A stretch of 33,650 bases of DNA from UBA7692 sp964650845. GTDB taxonomy: Bacteria > Bacteroidota > Bacteroidia > Chitinophagales > LD1. A model generated the notes under the pieces. It saw only the letters and a program-made list of their open reading frames with translations, was not told the DNA's origin and made no database searches. The stretch is taken from assembly GCA_964650845.1 (NCBI GenBank), contig CAZYXR010000032.1, positions 1 through 33,650 of the forward strand. The letters are read 5' to 3'. Of the stretch, positions 25,602 through 33,650 are shown in pieces (the stretch's first letter is position 1; every line of letters begins with the position of its first letter). A program made the position numbers and the translations under genes.

Positions 25602-25823
25602 ATGTTTTGGACATTAGAACTTGCTTCCTATTTAGAAGATGCGCCATGGCCATCAAACAAAGACGAATTAATTGATTATGCTATTCGCTCGGGTGCGCCT
25701 GTAGAGGTTATCGAAAACCTTCAAGAACTGGAGGATGACAGCGAAATGTATGAAGGCATTGAAGATATTTGGCCCGATTACCCAACTAAGGATGATTTCT
25801 TTTTCAACGAAGAAGAACATTAA
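25602..25823 (+). CDS. DUF2795 family protein
   Basis: 73 residues, ATG 25602, acidic and soluble. M-F-W-T-L-E-L-A-S-Y-L-E-D-A-P-W-P-S-N-K-D-E-L-I-style start, then Y-A-I-R-S-G-A-P-V-E-V-I-E-N-L, matches DUF2795 (a small helix-turn-helix-like domain of unknown role, very common in Bacteroidota). The tail E-D-I-W-P-D-Y-P-T-K-D-D-F-F-F is also family-typical. It has its own promoter and terminator. Function unknown. Confidence 0.9.
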   Translation: MFWTLELASYLEDAPWPSNKDELIDYAIRSGAPVEVIENLQELEDDSEMYEGIEDIWPDYPTKDDFFFNEEEH

Positions 25824-25844
25824 TATAAGAAATACCGGAACGCG

Positions 25845-25889
25845 AAAAAAAAAGAGGCTGTCTTTGCAAAAAGAACAGCCTCTTTTTTT
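25845..25889. terminator. Bidirectional rho-independent terminator
   Basis: A nine-base A-run, then agaggctgt (25853-25861) pairing with acagcctct (25875-25883), a further inner 4-bp stem around a GCAA loop, and seven T. It lies between the DUF2795 gene and the convergent esterase gene, and can serve both. Confidence 0.93.
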
Positions 25890-25919
25890 GTACCGCATTT
25901 TATGCGATGCAAAAATTAC

Positions 25920-27152
25920 CTACTTCACAACAACTCTTTTCAAAGCCACATTGCCGGCTTCATTTGTTAGCCTAACAAAATAAACGCCAGCAGTAAAGTC
26001 GTGAGTGTTAATAGTAAGCAGGTTTTGGTTAGCCGCCATTTGCCCCGCCCAAACTTGTTGCCCTACAATACTCTCGATAGAAACCTTTGATGAAGAATTG
26101 TTAGAAGCAACAGAAATGGTAAGATGCTGATCGGCAGGATTTGGATAGACCGAAAACTGCAAATTTTCGATGCGCCCAACCGATGAAACAGGACCATTAA
26201 CACACAAGTAATCGTACATAAAGTTTCTTACAAAATCGAAAGTTTCCTGAATGGGAAAACCACAATGCCCACCAGTGGGATAACCTAAATAAGCACTTTT
26301 CACACCCTGGTTTTTTGCACGCACATGAATCAACGAATCGCCATACAATGTAACCGGAACATTAAAGCCACCTACAGTTGGCGAAGCTGCAAGGTTTGGC
26401 ACTACGTCATCATCAAAAGTGTGAACACCAGCAAAAGGCTGGTCGCCAGCTTCCATCATCAATGTATCGCCAATTGCGCCACACAAACTAATTGCTAACT
26501 GTGGCACACTGCTGTATCCCGGATTGCCCGAAAATCCTTCTATACCACCTTGCGTGGTAATGTAATCGTGCATATCTACAGGAGCTTTCGACATATCATC
26601 CATGTAAGTGGCGTGAACAGCCAAAATTGCTCCTGCCGAACCTCCGCTAACGATTATCTTATCGGTATTGATGCCGTAAGGGTTATTTTCTTCAACTACA
26701 CTTTTTCTGAAAAAGCGGATTGCCGCCCTCATATCGTGCACAGCCCTTACCAACTCTCTTTTAAACTCTAATCCCGGATTTGCAAGCACATTGGCATTAA
26801 CTGCTAAAAGGCGATACGAAATAGAAGCAGCAACATAGCCTTTCTTTGCAAACTCGCGGCAAACATCTGTACCATCGGCCTTGCTGCCACTAATAAACGA
26901 ACCACCATGCGCAAAAATTAGTAGCGGTCTATTGGTATCTACATCGCCCGCGGGTCTGTAAATATCCATCTTCAAAATCTCTTCTGTTACGCTATCTTGC
27001 TTAAGATTTTTGCCGTACTCAACATCTTTTACTTCAATTAAAGTTGGAAAAATTGAATTAAAATATCTGTCATTATCGCAGTTCTGCGCGTTGGAAACCG
27101 ATTCACACGCACACAATGCAAGTACAGAAAAAGCCAAGTAAATATTTTTCAT
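25920..27152 (-). CDS. Secreted alpha/beta hydrolase (esterase) with T9SS sorting domain
   Basis: 410 residues, ATG 27152, signal peptide of about 22 residues (ending S-V-S-N-A-Q). Hormone-sensitive-lipase/carboxylesterase-like: oxyanion-hole A-H-G-G-S-F-I-S-G (81-89), nucleophile S-G-G-S-A-G-A (Ser172), an acidic residue in the D-D-D-V-V-P stretch (about 247-252) and His296 (G-G-H-C-G-F-P). Residues about 333-410 form a T9SS C-terminal sorting domain (V-Y-P-N-P near 335-339; G-V-Y-F-V-R-L and K-R-V-V-V-K at the end). It is thus secreted or attached at the cell surface. Substrate unknown; the fold resembles enzymes that remove acetyl or feruloyl groups from plant polysaccharides. Confidence 0.9.
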   Translation of the reverse strand: MKNIYLAFSVLALCACESVSNAQNCDNDRYFNSIFPTLIEVKDVEYGKNLKQDSVTEEILKMDIYRPAGDVDTNRPLLIFAHGGSFISGSKADGTDVCREFAKKGYVAASISYRLLAVNANVLANPGLEFKRELVRAVHDMRAAIRFFRKSVVEENNPYGINTDKIIVSGGSAGAILAVHATYMDDMSKAPVDMHDYITTQGGIEGFSGNPGYSSVPQLAISLCGAIGDTLMMEAGDQPFAGVHTFDDDVVPNLAASPTVGGFNVPVTLYGDSLIHVRAKNQGVKSAYLGYPTGGHCGFPIQETFDFVRNFMYDYLCVNGPVSSVGRIENLQFSVYPNPADQHLTISVASNNSSSKVSIESIVGQQVWAGQMAANQNLLTINTHDFTAGVYFVRLTNEAGNVALKRVVVK

Positions 27153-27303
27153 AAAATAGTATTGATTAAGAAACAGTTACGAAGAAGGAAATTTATTGCG
27201 AAGATTACAAAAAGCGCTATCAAATGATTTGTGCCTAATAATTGGTTGATTAAAAACCACGCAATACATTTTCCAATTTATATTCGCCAAAAATTTACAC
27301 AAT

Positions 27304-27594
27304 ATGAAATACATCATCATTCTATTACTTAGCGTTTTCTCTCTTTTACCTTCGGTAAATGTAAATGCCACAACTGCTTTTAGCACCTTTCAAAATGCAG
27401 CAAAAGCACAAACCGCAACAAAAGCTACCGAAGCTAAAGGCGCAAAAAAACCTGCCGATGCGCGCACCAAAACTGGTGATAAAATTGACCATAGTTTAAA
27501 GGGACCAAAAGGCGAAACTGTTTACAGCGGCCCCAAAGGTGGCAAATACTATTTGGGAAAAAATGATGCTAAAATCTACTTAAAAAAAGAGTAG
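27304..27594 (+). CDS. Small secreted protein with PBCV-type basic repeat motif
   Basis: 96 residues, ATG 27304, signal peptide (M-K-Y-I-I-I-L-L-L-S-V-F-S-L-L) cleaved near N-A-T at about 22. The middle is Ala/Lys-rich and low complexity. The C-terminal 30 residues (K-G-P-K-G-E-T-V-Y-S-G-P-K-G-G-K-Y-Y) resemble the short basic domain G-P-[RK]-G-G-[RK]-Y-Y first described in chlorovirus proteins and common in small exported Bacteroidota proteins. Role unknown. Divergent from the esterase gene with 151 bp between. Confidence 0.72.
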   Translation: MKYIIILLLSVFSLLPSVNVNATTAFSTFQNAAKAQTATKATEAKGAKKPADARTKTGDKIDHSLKGPKGETVYSGPKGGKYYLGKNDAKIYLKKE

Positions 27595-27717
27595 TTTTTT
27601 CAGCAACAAACTTCTTGTTTTAAAATTCCTTTGCATAAAGTAAGATGTACAAATGTTCAATCGTTGGGCATTAAACTTCTTTTGTATCGCTTTGTCTTCC
27701 ACCAAAATAAAAACGAT

Positions 27718-28173
27718 ATGAAAAAAGGAATCTTAATGATGTTGGCGGCATTTACATGCACCTTGATGCAAGCTCAGGATAATGCTGCCGCACCGATAAA
27801 AAGCAAAGAGGTTAAAATGACACCCGAACAAAGGGCACAAAAAGCAGTGGATAAATTAAATACCATTGTAAGCCTTAGTGCCGATCAGCAACAAAAAACA
27901 TACGCGCTTGCATTAGATAGAGTTGCTAAAATGAAGGCTTTGAAAGCAAAGTATAAAGACAATCAAGATTCGGATGTAGCTAAACAAGAAAGAAAAACAC
28001 TGCGTAAAGAATTTAAACAACAAGTAAAAGCTATACTCACACCCGAGCAGATAACCAAGTTGAAAGCTCATCACAAAGCAAACCACCCAAAAAAAGGAGG
28101 TAATAAGCCTAAAAAAGACATGAAAGCCGAGCCGGCTGATAAAACAGATGATGCTATACCTGATGTAGAATAA
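27718..28173 (+). CDS. Spy/LTXXQ-like periplasmic protein (DUF4890 type)
   Basis: 151 residues from ATG 27718; the frame is open from 27631, but this ATG gives a signal peptide (M-K-K-G-I-L-M-M-L-A-A-F) cleaved near M-Q-A-Q at 20. The mature part is helical and highly charged, with two related motifs: M-T-P-E-Q-R-A-Q-K-A-V-D-K-L (about 34-47) and L-T-P-E-Q-I-T-K-L-K-A-H-H (about 108-120), the L-T-x-x-Q arrangement of Spy-type chaperones. The Lys-rich and Asp-rich tail (about 121-151) is low complexity. It may protect or bind proteins in the periplasm; such genes in Bacteroidota are often stress-induced. Confidence 0.78.
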   Translation: MKKGILMMLAAFTCTLMQAQDNAAAPIKSKEVKMTPEQRAQKAVDKLNTIVSLSADQQQKTYALALDRVAKMKALKAKYKDNQDSDVAKQERKTLRKEFKQQVKAILTPEQITKLKAHHKANHPKKGGNKPKKDMKAEPADKTDDAIPDVE

Positions 28174-28290
28174 ACGCACCTGCAAATACAATTGCTTTTA
28201 CAAAATGTCTTGTTGCTTGTTTGAATGTTGTTGTTGAGGATAGAGTGGCGCAACGGTTGCCGATGTTAGCGGCAGCGATTTCATTTGCTG

Positions 28291-29117
28291 CTACAAATTC
28301 AATAAAATATCCGATAGTACTTTTGGCTGTGAAAGAAACGGTGAGTGCCCTGCTTTTAACTCAAATGTCTTGTCAACTGGAAGCCTTTGCACCATTTTCT
28401 TTTGCAGTCCAAGGGTAATTGTTTTGTCAAGTGTCGTATGGATATATGCCTTTTTCACCTTACCATATTTGTTGTCTGAAAGTGAAAGAGGTGTCCCAAC
28501 AGGCGCATTTGGTTCCTTTGTCAATAAAGAACTGCTCAGATAAATATCTTCCTCTGAACAGTCATTATAAAACGACTCTTTATAGACTTCCTTTTTAGGT
28601 ATATGCCAACCTTCCTGTTCATTAAATATCAGATTTGATACCAATAAAGAAGCAGAGTCCGTTAATGCTGTTGCCACCATCGGTTCACCATTTGGAATTA
28701 AGAAAGCACATAAGTAAACCAATTGCTCTATTTTATCTGGCATCCGTTCTGCTACAGCCGAAATGATAATTCCTGCCCGGCTGTGCCCAACCAAAACAAC
28801 GGGGTCGTTGTAATTCTCCAACACTTTACAAACAGCGTCAACATAGCTATCAAGTGTTATTGCGCTTATCGTTGTAGTATCCTGCCCATGTGCCGGAAGG
28901 TCAATAGCTTCAGAAGTATTCCCATTTTTGTTTAACAGCGGTTGCATTTTATACCAGCACCACGATGCGTGAAATGACCCTGGCACAAAAACAAAATGTT
29001 TGGGCTTTGATTTATTATCCATACTTGTTGATTGATTGTTGGAATTGCTCTTATTGTCTTGGTTGCAAGAAATTATAGTCGCTGCGAATAAAGAAACGAG
29101 TAAAGTCTGTTTTTCAT
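28291..29117 (-). pseudogene. Alpha/beta hydrolase, probably a lipoprotein with a one-base frameshift at its start
   Basis: The uninterrupted frame starts at ATG 29022 (MDNKSKPKHFVFVPGS) and has 243 residues with nucleophile G-H-S-R-A-G (Ser81), acid in T-T-L-D-K (Asp199) and base A-G-H-S-P-F (His226), the methyl-esterase-like alpha/beta hydrolases. Upstream, the same frame continues without a stop as T-L-L-V-S-L-F-A-A-T-I-I-S-C-N-Q-D, an excellent lipoprotein signal with lipobox I-I-S-C. The ATG before it (29117) is out of frame by one base in a run of five A. With six A it would read M-K-K-Q-T-L-L-V-S. The real product is probably a ~275-residue lipoprotein. If the frameshift is real, only the cytosolic form from 29022 can be made. 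The reaction is likely ester hydrolysis of a small substrate. Confidence 0.72.
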
Positions 29118-29440
29118 ACTGTCAGATATTTGTGCGTGTGTCGTCCGATACTTACCACAAAATGCGCGTTTACACACCAAACTTACACAAATGCACCCAA
29201 ACAAGATGTATTCGAAACTATCTACGATAGAATGCCCGAAATAGAGTCGGAGGGTTTTTGTAAGTGGTGAATGTTTTGTGCTCTATGTTCATTTCAAAGC
29301 ATTATCCCATGACCGCACTAATTACTGGTGTTGCTGTTAGTTGCTTACTCCTATTCCTCTGAAGTTGATGGCCGATTCGTTGGTTGCTGAATGTATGTTT
29401 AAGTTGATTTTTTGCCAACTTGTTTTAACCCGAGACAACT
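29118..29440. other. Non-coding stretch between hydrolase and amidohydrolase genes
   Basis: No recognisable gene, RNA or terminator. A minus-strand hairpin (aagttg/caactt at 29401-29421, no T-run) may weakly end the amidohydrolase transcript. A plus-strand frame ending about 29270 (Y-D-R-M-P-E-I-E-S-E-G-F-C-K-W) has a protein-like look and could be the remnant of a lost gene. Confidence 0.4.
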
Positions 29441-32400
29441 TTAATGCTCCAACCACTCTGCTTGGTCGGCATGGCCGCAATCGTAATGCTCCTTCTCTTT
29501 CTTTACCGGCTCTTGTGTTGGCGCACCACCTTTTTTATCGTTCAGCATTTTTTGAGTAAGGCGAGCGCGTTCCTCTTGTAGCTGCTTTCGCAGTTGTTCA
29601 TCGCGTTCGCGGCTGAAGTAGCTTACACCATCCACAAAACTATATGCTACCTTGGCATAAATAGAAAGTGGATTATCTGTCCACACCACCACATCGGCAT
29701 CTTTACCTGTTTTCAGGCTGCCTGTGCGTTTATCAAGATGTAGCATTTTAGCTGGGTTGATGGTAACCATTTTCCATGCTTCTTCTTCTGTAAGGCCACC
29801 ATATTTTATGCTTTTTGCAGCTTCCTGATTCAGCCTGCGAGCCATCTCTGCATCATCGCTGTTAATGGCGGTATTGATGCCCATACGTGTTAATAGAAAA
29901 GCGTTGTGTGGTATGGCATCTACTACTTCCATTTTGTAAGCCCACCAATCGCTGAACGTGGATGCGTTTGCTCCATGAGCTTTCATTTTATCGGCAACTT
30001 TGTAGCCTTCTAAAATATGCGTAAATGTGTTTACTTTAAATCCAAAAGAATCTGCAACGTGCATCAACATATTTATTTCGCTTTGCACATAGCTGTGGCA
30101 AGTAATAAAACGTTTTGCATTCATAATTTCTACAAGCGCATCCAGCTCTAAATCTTTGCGCACAACAAGGCTTTTCTTTTTGTCGACAGCAAGGTTTTTT
30201 TGTGCGCTTTCGTACTCTCGGGCTTTGGTAAAGTAGTTGATATATGTTTGCTCCACACCCATGCGGCTTTGTGGGTAACGTGTGCGATAGCGATCGCCCC
30301 AATTACTCTGCTTTACATTCTCGCCCAATGCAAATTTTATAAAAGGATCGGCTCCTTCAAATTTCATTTGCTCTGGTGTTACTCCGTATCGAAGTTTCAC
30401 CATAGCACTTTGCCCACCAATTGGATTTGCCGACCCGTGCAACAACTGCGCGGCAGTAACACCACCCGCTAACTGACGGTAAATATCTACCGCTTCGCTG
30501 TTTATTACATCGCCAATGCGCACTTCAGCACTGCTGGCTTCTGTACCTTCATTTACTCCTCTGCTGATGGCTATGTGATTGTGTTCATCAATAATACCCG
30601 ATGTAACATGCATTCCTGTTGCATCAATAGTTTTGCAATCGGCACAAGCTATATTTTTACCTACAGCTGTTATTTTTCCGGCACGAATAACTACATCGGC
30701 TTCTTTCAAAATACCTTCGGTTTCATTAGTCCACACAGTACCATTTTTAAGCAATACATTTTCTTGCTTGGGCAATTCTTGCGCACCATAAGCAAGAAAA
30801 GGATACCACACTTTACCAAGTTTGCTAAAATCAACGGTATCAATTTTGGGCTTTGCAGTGTCGGCATCAGTCTCTTTTATTTTGCGTGCTTGCCAACTAA
30901 TCCACTCACCATTTTGCAATTGCCCTCTTCCTTTCATTGTGAACATAGTGTAATCAATAGTACCCGATAAACGGATAAGATTTTCGCTCTCACTTTTCTT
31001 TGGTGCGAATGCCAGCATAACATCTTTTTCACTGCGCGAAAACTTCACATCTAGCTTTACAGAATCTGTAATAATAATTTGTGCTTTGGGCGAGGTAGCT
31101 TCTCCTCCAATTTTTAAACTGCTATACTTAATGGTATCGTTTGCAGCATAAATGTCTAAGAAATAAGTGCCTCGAATATCCTTTGCAGGAATGGCATTTA
31201 TTTCATAACGCTTACCTTGAATCCAGTTTTCATACAGTTGACATTTTTCGTCAAACAAAGCTTTGGATGCAACTATAAAGTTGGCAAACTTTCCTGGTTC
31301 CAGACTTCCGGCAACATCTGCAATGTCAAGTAATTTTGCGGGTGTAAAGCTCAAGGCTTTCAAAGCATTTTCTTCTTTCAAGCCATACTTTACAGCGGTG
31401 CGCAGGTGCTTAAAAAAATCTTCCTTCTTCTCAACATCTGCCGGTGTTATGGCAAACTCAATATTCGCATTTTGCAATGCTGCAAGATTGGTTGGTGCCA
31501 GTTCCCAGTGTTTCATTTCTTCAATAGTTACCAGCAGAGCTTTGTATGGATCTTCCACATCATAGGCTTTCGGAAAATTTACTGAAGTAATAATAGGCGC
31601 ATTGAGATTTTTTATCTCTTCTATGCGTTGATACTCACTGCCATTAGATTTTAGAATGTAATTTTTACCAAACTCTGAAGCAATTTTTGCTGCGCGAAGG
31701 CAATCTAACCAATCGTTTGCTTCAAAAATTTGGGGCAAATTTTGTTGTGCGTTCCATGCTTCGAGCGAAAGATTAAACTCCGATTTATGCTTTAATGAAC
31801 TATACCATTGTGCATCGTAATAGGTTTGCCTCAGCAAAGCAATTGCGCCCATCAGCGAACTTGGATACTCTTGCAGAGAGCTGCCTTTACTGAATGAATA
31901 ATGAGCAGTAGCTTTTTCGCGAATCAATACAAAATTTTCTTTGTCGTTGTTCAATGTAACCACCGCGCCTGTGCCGCGAGCAATACCATCTTTGCGATGA
32001 GAAAGCACCATGCCAAAACCCAATTTGCGCCACTCCGCTGCGGCAGCATCATTCACTTTAAAATCATTGCTTGTGTTATAATAACTCTTAATTGCATCAT
32101 TCCAACCGTAAGCTCCTTTTAAGTTGGGGTTCAAGTCCGGATTTTCATGTTCGGGCGAAGCGGATTTGCCTTTAACAACGCCATACTCGGCATACATATC
32201 TATGAAGCTCGGATAGATAAACTTACCCGCCATATCGTGTACAATTGCGCCTTTTGGCAGGGCAATGTTTTTGCCCACAGCTTTTACTTTTCCTTCCTTT
32301 ATAAGCAATGAAGCCGAGTCTATTTTGGCATTGTAATGTGTGTAAATAGTTGCATTGATAAATGCATGAACACCTTCGCGAAAATCATCGGGACTATTGG

Positions 32401-32512
32401 TGCGAAAGGTAGTTTCAGCAAGTGTTTGCCCTTTTGCGTGATGAAAAAAGATTACAGAAAACAGAAAAAAACAAAGGTGCGAAACACACCGACTGAAATG
32501 AAAATTCTTCAT
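29441..32512 (-). CDS. Large secreted double amidohydrolase
   Basis: 1023 residues, ATG 32512, signal peptide of about 28 residues (ending H-H-A-K-G-Q). It is two amidohydrolase-like halves. The second (about 585-970) has a full metal site: I-D-E-H-N-H (His644, His646), C-H-S-Y (His806), T-H-I-L-E-G (His832) and N-S-D-D-A-E (Asp886), followed by the family ending G-S-L-K-T-G-K-D-A-D-V-V-V-W. The first half (about 45-440) keeps the fold ends (I-Y-P-S-F-I-D-M-Y-A-E-Y; G-S-L-E-P-G-K-F-A-N-F-I-V) but its H-x-H is replaced by M-Y-A-E-Y, so it is probably inactive. Similar ~1000-residue imidazolonepropionase-like proteins are common in Bacteroidota; they hydrolyse cyclic amides or peptides in the periplasm. 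Lys/Glu-rich tail. Substrate unknown; monocistronic. Confidence 0.9.
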   Translation of the reverse strand: MKNFHFSRCVSHLCFFLFSVIFFHHAKGQTLAETTFRTNSPDDFREGVHAFINATIYTHYNAKIDSASLLIKEGKVKAVGKNIALPKGAIVHDMAGKFIYPSFIDMYAEYGVVKGKSASPEHENPDLNPNLKGAYGWNDAIKSYYNTSNDFKVNDAAAAEWRKLGFGMVLSHRKDGIARGTGAVVTLNNDKENFVLIREKATAHYSFSKGSSLQEYPSSLMGAIALLRQTYYDAQWYSSLKHKSEFNLSLEAWNAQQNLPQIFEANDWLDCLRAAKIASEFGKNYILKSNGSEYQRIEEIKNLNAPIITSVNFPKAYDVEDPYKALLVTIEEMKHWELAPTNLAALQNANIEFAITPADVEKKEDFFKHLRTAVKYGLKEENALKALSFTPAKLLDIADVAGSLEPGKFANFIVASKALFDEKCQLYENWIQGKRYEINAIPAKDIRGTYFLDIYAANDTIKYSSLKIGGEATSPKAQIIITDSVKLDVKFSRSEKDVMLAFAPKKSESENLIRLSGTIDYTMFTMKGRGQLQNGEWISWQARKIKETDADTAKPKIDTVDFSKLGKVWYPFLAYGAQELPKQENVLLKNGTVWTNETEGILKEADVVIRAGKITAVGKNIACADCKTIDATGMHVTSGIIDEHNHIAISRGVNEGTEASSAEVRIGDVINSEAVDIYRQLAGGVTAAQLLHGSANPIGGQSAMVKLRYGVTPEQMKFEGADPFIKFALGENVKQSNWGDRYRTRYPQSRMGVEQTYINYFTKAREYESAQKNLAVDKKKSLVVRKDLELDALVEIMNAKRFITCHSYVQSEINMLMHVADSFGFKVNTFTHILEGYKVADKMKAHGANASTFSDWWAYKMEVVDAIPHNAFLLTRMGINTAINSDDAEMARRLNQEAAKSIKYGGLTEEEAWKMVTINPAKMLHLDKRTGSLKTGKDADVVVWTDNPLSIYAKVAYSFVDGVSYFSRERDEQLRKQLQEERARLTQKMLNDKKGGAPTQEPVKKEKEHYDCGHADQAEWLEH

Positions 32513-32563
32513 TGTACGAATATATGTAAACAGAAGTACTCAACCTTGCAATACAACATTGTG

Positions 32564-32893
32564 CTATTCTTCAAAACTCCACTCTTCGCTTTTTCCCTCC
32601 GAAAACTTTTTGCGCGATTCCGCCTTCTCTACCTCGCGCTGAATAATAGCATCGGCAATTACGGTTGCAAACTCACTTGCAGGGTGTTTTTGCAATTCGG
32701 CTTTCAACTTTTTTTCGCTTACATCAATTCGGTAAAGCCGCCACATCAATTGCTCCATATTGCTTTCTGCAAGTTCCTCTATTCTGCGTATCAGTAACGC
32801 TCTAAAGGCTTTAAACTTATCTTCAAAGTTATTTGCCGCAGGCAATAAATCAGCATTTATTTCAAAGGCATCAATTATCTTTTCTATATCCAT
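32564..32893 (-). CDS. Small conserved helical protein of unknown function
   Basis: 109 residues, ATG 32893, no signal peptide, no membrane span. Helical and charged: M-D-I-E-K-I-I-D-A-F, F-K-A-F-R-A-L-L-I-R-R-I-E-E-L, W-R-L-Y-R-I-D-V-S-E-K-K-L, ending in a Lys/Glu-rich tail. The pattern R-L-Y-R-I-D-V-S-E, which I recall in small proteins of many Bacteroidota, suggests a conserved genus-wide gene. It lies 51 bp past the start of the amidohydrolase gene and is read in the same direction toward it, so it may be co-transcribed with it. I do not recognise a named family. Confidence 0.7.
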   Translation of the reverse strand: MDIEKIIDAFEINADLLPAANNFEDKFKAFRALLIRRIEELAESNMEQLMWRLYRIDVSEKKLKAELQKHPASEFATVIADAIIQREVEKAESRKKFSEGKSEEWSFEE

Positions 32894-32964
32894 TATTTCG
32901 AGGCATTGCGTTTGTCAAACCTACTATTAAAACTTTATACACTTTTGTTTCTATACTTTGTGGC

Positions 32965-33525
32965 GTGGAAAGCAAAAAACGAAGACTTTTTTTATCTACT
33001 GTTTTGCAAAAAGACAAGCCGCTTTTTGCAGCAATTGTCTTGTTCATTGCAGGGCAAATCTACTTCACTAATAAAGGTGTTGAAACGTTTCCATTTCTAC
33101 ATTACGGCATGTATTCGGCACCCGCAAAAAAGCCCGACAGCATAGAGGTTGTAAGATTAAAAATAGATAAGCAACCGGTTAAAATTTCATCGTTGCCCGA
33201 TGCACAAAAAGCATTTGTTGAAAGCTCATTCAATCTATTCAAAGGTTTGCAACAAAATAGTAATTATGACAGCATCGAAAAAGTGGTGCATCAAAGATTT
33301 TACAACAAACTGAGTAGCGAAAAATATAATATAGTGCTAACAGCAATCGCTAATGACAGTACGGCAATTGCAAAGTATCCTAAGTGGCTGTTTCAATATC
33401 TTGCCGATATGCGATTGGTACAAAACGCTACCATGCAAGCGAGCGTGGTACAGGTAAAATACAACAGCAATTTCTATTTAGATAGCGTAGGCGGCAAACA
33501 AATTTTTTATTATGCAGCAGAGTGA
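32965..33525 (+). CDS. Membrane-anchored protein of unknown function
   Basis: About 186 residues if started at GTG 32965 (V-E-S-K-K-R-R-L-F), the first start that avoids overlapping the opposite gene. The frame itself opens at 32833, inside the divergent gene. One membrane span near the N-terminus (P-L-F-A-A-I-V-L-F-I-A-G-Q-I-Y-F, about 21-36) follows a basic stretch, then F-L-H-Y-G-M-Y-S-A-P at about 47 and a mostly helical extracytoplasmic part. I do not recognise the family. Its stop overlaps the next gene by 14 bases, so both belong to one unit that runs out of the window; the pair may work together in the membrane. Confidence 0.6.
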   Translation: MESKKRRLFLSTVLQKDKPLFAAIVLFIAGQIYFTNKGVETFPFLHYGMYSAPAKKPDSIEVVRLKIDKQPVKISSLPDAQKAFVESSFNLFKGLQQNSNYDSIEKVVHQRFYNKLSSEKYNIVLTAIANDSTAIAKYPKWLFQYLADMRLVQNATMQASVVQVKYNSNFYLDSVGGKQIFYYAAE

Positions 33526-33650
33526 TATTGCTTACCTGAAAAAATCGAAGTTTGTTTTCGGTTTTGCACTTGTTGTGTTGGCATATCGCTTCTTTACCAA
33601 TACTTTTTTATCGCAAATAGCTTCGCCACCTCCGCCATTAGTTTTCCCTT
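33512..33650 (+). CDS. Start of a membrane protein, cut off by the window end
   Basis: ATG 33512 opens a frame of 46 codons that is still open at the last base. It overlaps the preceding gene's end by 14 bases in a different frame. The visible part is M-Q-Q-S-D-I-A-Y-L-K-K-S-K followed by a hydrophobic span (F-V-F-G-F-A-L-V-V-L-A-Y) and a Ser/Pro-rich loop, as expected of a polytopic membrane protein. HTTM-type (vitamin-K-carboxylase-like) membrane proteins often sit in this kind of pair in Bacteroidota, but too little is visible to assign one. Confidence 0.6.
   Translation, partial: MQQSDIAYLKKSKFVFGFALVVLAYRFFTNTFLSQIASPPPPLVFP

Noticed and set aside
27631..27717. Upstream 29 codons of the Spy-like gene
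   Set aside because: They would precede an excellent signal peptide starting at ATG 27718.
28256..29340. Integron attC-like cores (GTTAG) around the hydrolase gene
   Set aside because: The sites do not match the R' consensus GTTRRRY and no complementary R'' half lies at the needed distance; kept only as a weak hint.
32833..32964. N-terminal extension of the last complete membrane-protein gene
   Set aside because: It would lie inside the divergent gene 32564-32893; GTG 32965 gives a sensible anchor start.

Overview
The window looks like chromosomal DNA of a member of the Bacteroidota, possibly close to Chitinophagales or Sphingobacteriales. The supporting evidence is moderately AT-rich DNA, start sites without clear Shine-Dalgarno motifs, promoter boxes of the Bacteroidota type (-33 TTG/TTTG, -7 TAnnTTTG), two secreted enzymes with type IX secretion (T9SS) C-terminal sorting domains, and the gene order ftsX - DUF3098 - uppP - truB. 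Two runs of N (10 and 55 bases) show it is a draft scaffold. Four genes are broken or mis-framed: two by the N runs and two by apparent small deletions or indels. The real gene ends therefore differ from naive open frames, and this annotation corrects them.

Layout. 1-1040: 3' part of a secreted PHB-depolymerase-like esterase. 1083-2970 (-): an ABC-F (Uup-type) ATPase with an assembly gap inside its first Walker A motif. 3049-10288 (+): a tightly overlapping surface-polysaccharide operon. It holds a polytopic GT-C-like membrane protein, a WbqC protein, a GtrB-like glycosyltransferase, a PhyH-type dioxygenase, a methyltransferase, a NeuD/PglD-like acyltransferase, a frameshifted beta-propeller glycosidase-like protein and an RffA-type aminotransferase. 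10403-11386: a small histidine-rich secreted protein and, convergently, a second WbqC protein. 11496-14388: an orphan triple-PAS histidine kinase and a YgjP-like metallopeptidase.

14518-17621 (+): CPBP membrane protease, CdsA, a short-chain dehydrogenase and an acyl-CoA-binding protein, a lipid-centred block. It ends at a 93-bp palindromic repeat (17654-17746). 17761-19774 (-): NAD kinase, MarR regulator and YceI protein. A perfect 14+4+14 palindrome covers the predicted yceI promoter. 20058-21990 (+): a fusion of a sugar-nucleotide epimerase with a polyprenyl-phosphate-type glycosyltransferase, interrupted by the 55-N gap. 22053-22694: an AlkD-like protein. 22739-25438 (-): truB, uppP, DUF3098 and ftsX. 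25602-27152: a DUF2795 protein and a T9SS-sorted esterase. 27304-28173: two small secreted proteins. 28291-29117 (-): an alpha/beta hydrolase that was probably a lipoprotein. 29441-32512 (-): a 1023-residue double amidohydrolase. 32564-33650: a small unknown protein and the start of a two-gene membrane-protein unit that leaves the window.

Common theme: much of the window concerns the cell envelope. The 3-10 kb operon has the parts to make and N-acylate a 4-amino-4,6-dideoxyhexose and to transfer and decorate a glycan. The epimerase-glycosyltransferase fusion and UppP act at the same undecaprenyl-phosphate stage of glycan assembly, and CdsA and FtsX serve membrane lipid and cell-wall work. I see no phage, CRISPR, transposase, rRNA or tRNA gene. 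The most distinctive items are the polysaccharide operon, the epimerase-glycosyltransferase fusion, the yceI operator-promoter and the structured palindrome.
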